Assembly: GCA_022792815.1 (NCBI GenBank)
Contig: JAAWBS010000026.1
Span: forward strand, 1 to 64,000
DNA length: 64,000 nt
Direction: 5' to 3'
Source: Hungatella sp.
GTDB taxonomy: Bacteria > Bacillota > Clostridia > Lachnospirales > Lachnospiraceae
This document shows, in pieces, positions 63,985 to 64,000 of the stretch. A model generated the notes under the pieces. That model saw only the letters and a list, made by a program, of their open reading frames with translations. It had not been told where the DNA came from and made no database searches. A program made the position numbers and the translations under genes. The stretch's first letter is position 1; every line of letters starts with the position of its first letter.

Positions 63985-64000
63985 AACAGAAAACCCGAGG

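Overview
The window looks like a chromosomal segment of a moderately high-GC member of the Clostridia, most likely Lachnospiraceae. This is inferred from strong AGGAGG-type ribosome sites, many 17-bp-spaced sigma-A promoters, lineage-typical families (DUF1836, DUF3842, DUF1292, YerC) and the order rimP-nusA-ylxR-L7Ae-infB-rbfA-nrnA-truB-ribF-rpsO-pnp. No tRNA, rRNA, CRISPR array, prophage or intact transposon was seen. Nearly all housekeeping genes lie on the minus strand.

Layout. 1-1.9 kb: rpsB and tsf (tsf cut by the window edge). 2-5.2 kb: a divergent pair, an XRE-HTH/Uma2 fusion and a glycogen-debranching GH13 enzyme. 5.2-9.5 kb: MarR regulator plus a heterodimeric ABC exporter with one degenerate ATP site. 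9.5-15 kb: a three-gene unit of unknown role (multispanning GT-C-like protein, PurF-like protein without its catalytic cysteine, membrane protein). 15-21.5 kb: protein quality control (engB, lon, clpX, clpP, tig). 21.7-27.3 kb: CYTH protein, DUF1292 protein, cobO, UvrD-type helicase, SHOCT protein, gltX. 27.3-31.5 kb: mgtE with a long unexplained leader, a hypothetical gene and an amidohydrolase. 31.6-43.5 kb: the pnp/rpsO/infB/nusA translation and RNA-processing cluster, with a strongly expanded repeat in IF-2. 43.6-48.4 kb: DUF3842 gene, IS3 remnant, ATPase and permease of a nitrate/sulfonate-type ABC importer, DUF1836 gene, YerC, HAD phosphatase. 48.5-55 kb: oppBCDF-oppA peptide importer. 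55-59.3 kb: an orphan importer lipoprotein, LacI regulator and sulfatase. 59.3-64 kb: glycosyltransferase, YbaK-type deacylase, D,D-carboxypeptidase and polysaccharide deacetylase.

The most interesting items are the PurF-like protein that starts Met-Gly-Gly instead of Met-Cys-Gly and its membrane-protein neighbours; the roughly 330-nt mgtE leader, with paired elements, a short ORF, a terminator-like hairpin and a 70-bp inverted repeat over the promoter; and a run of seven hairpins between oppF and oppA. No clear defence or other undescribed multi-gene system was found beyond these candidates.

All family calls are from reading translated sequence and recognised motifs. No database search was run.
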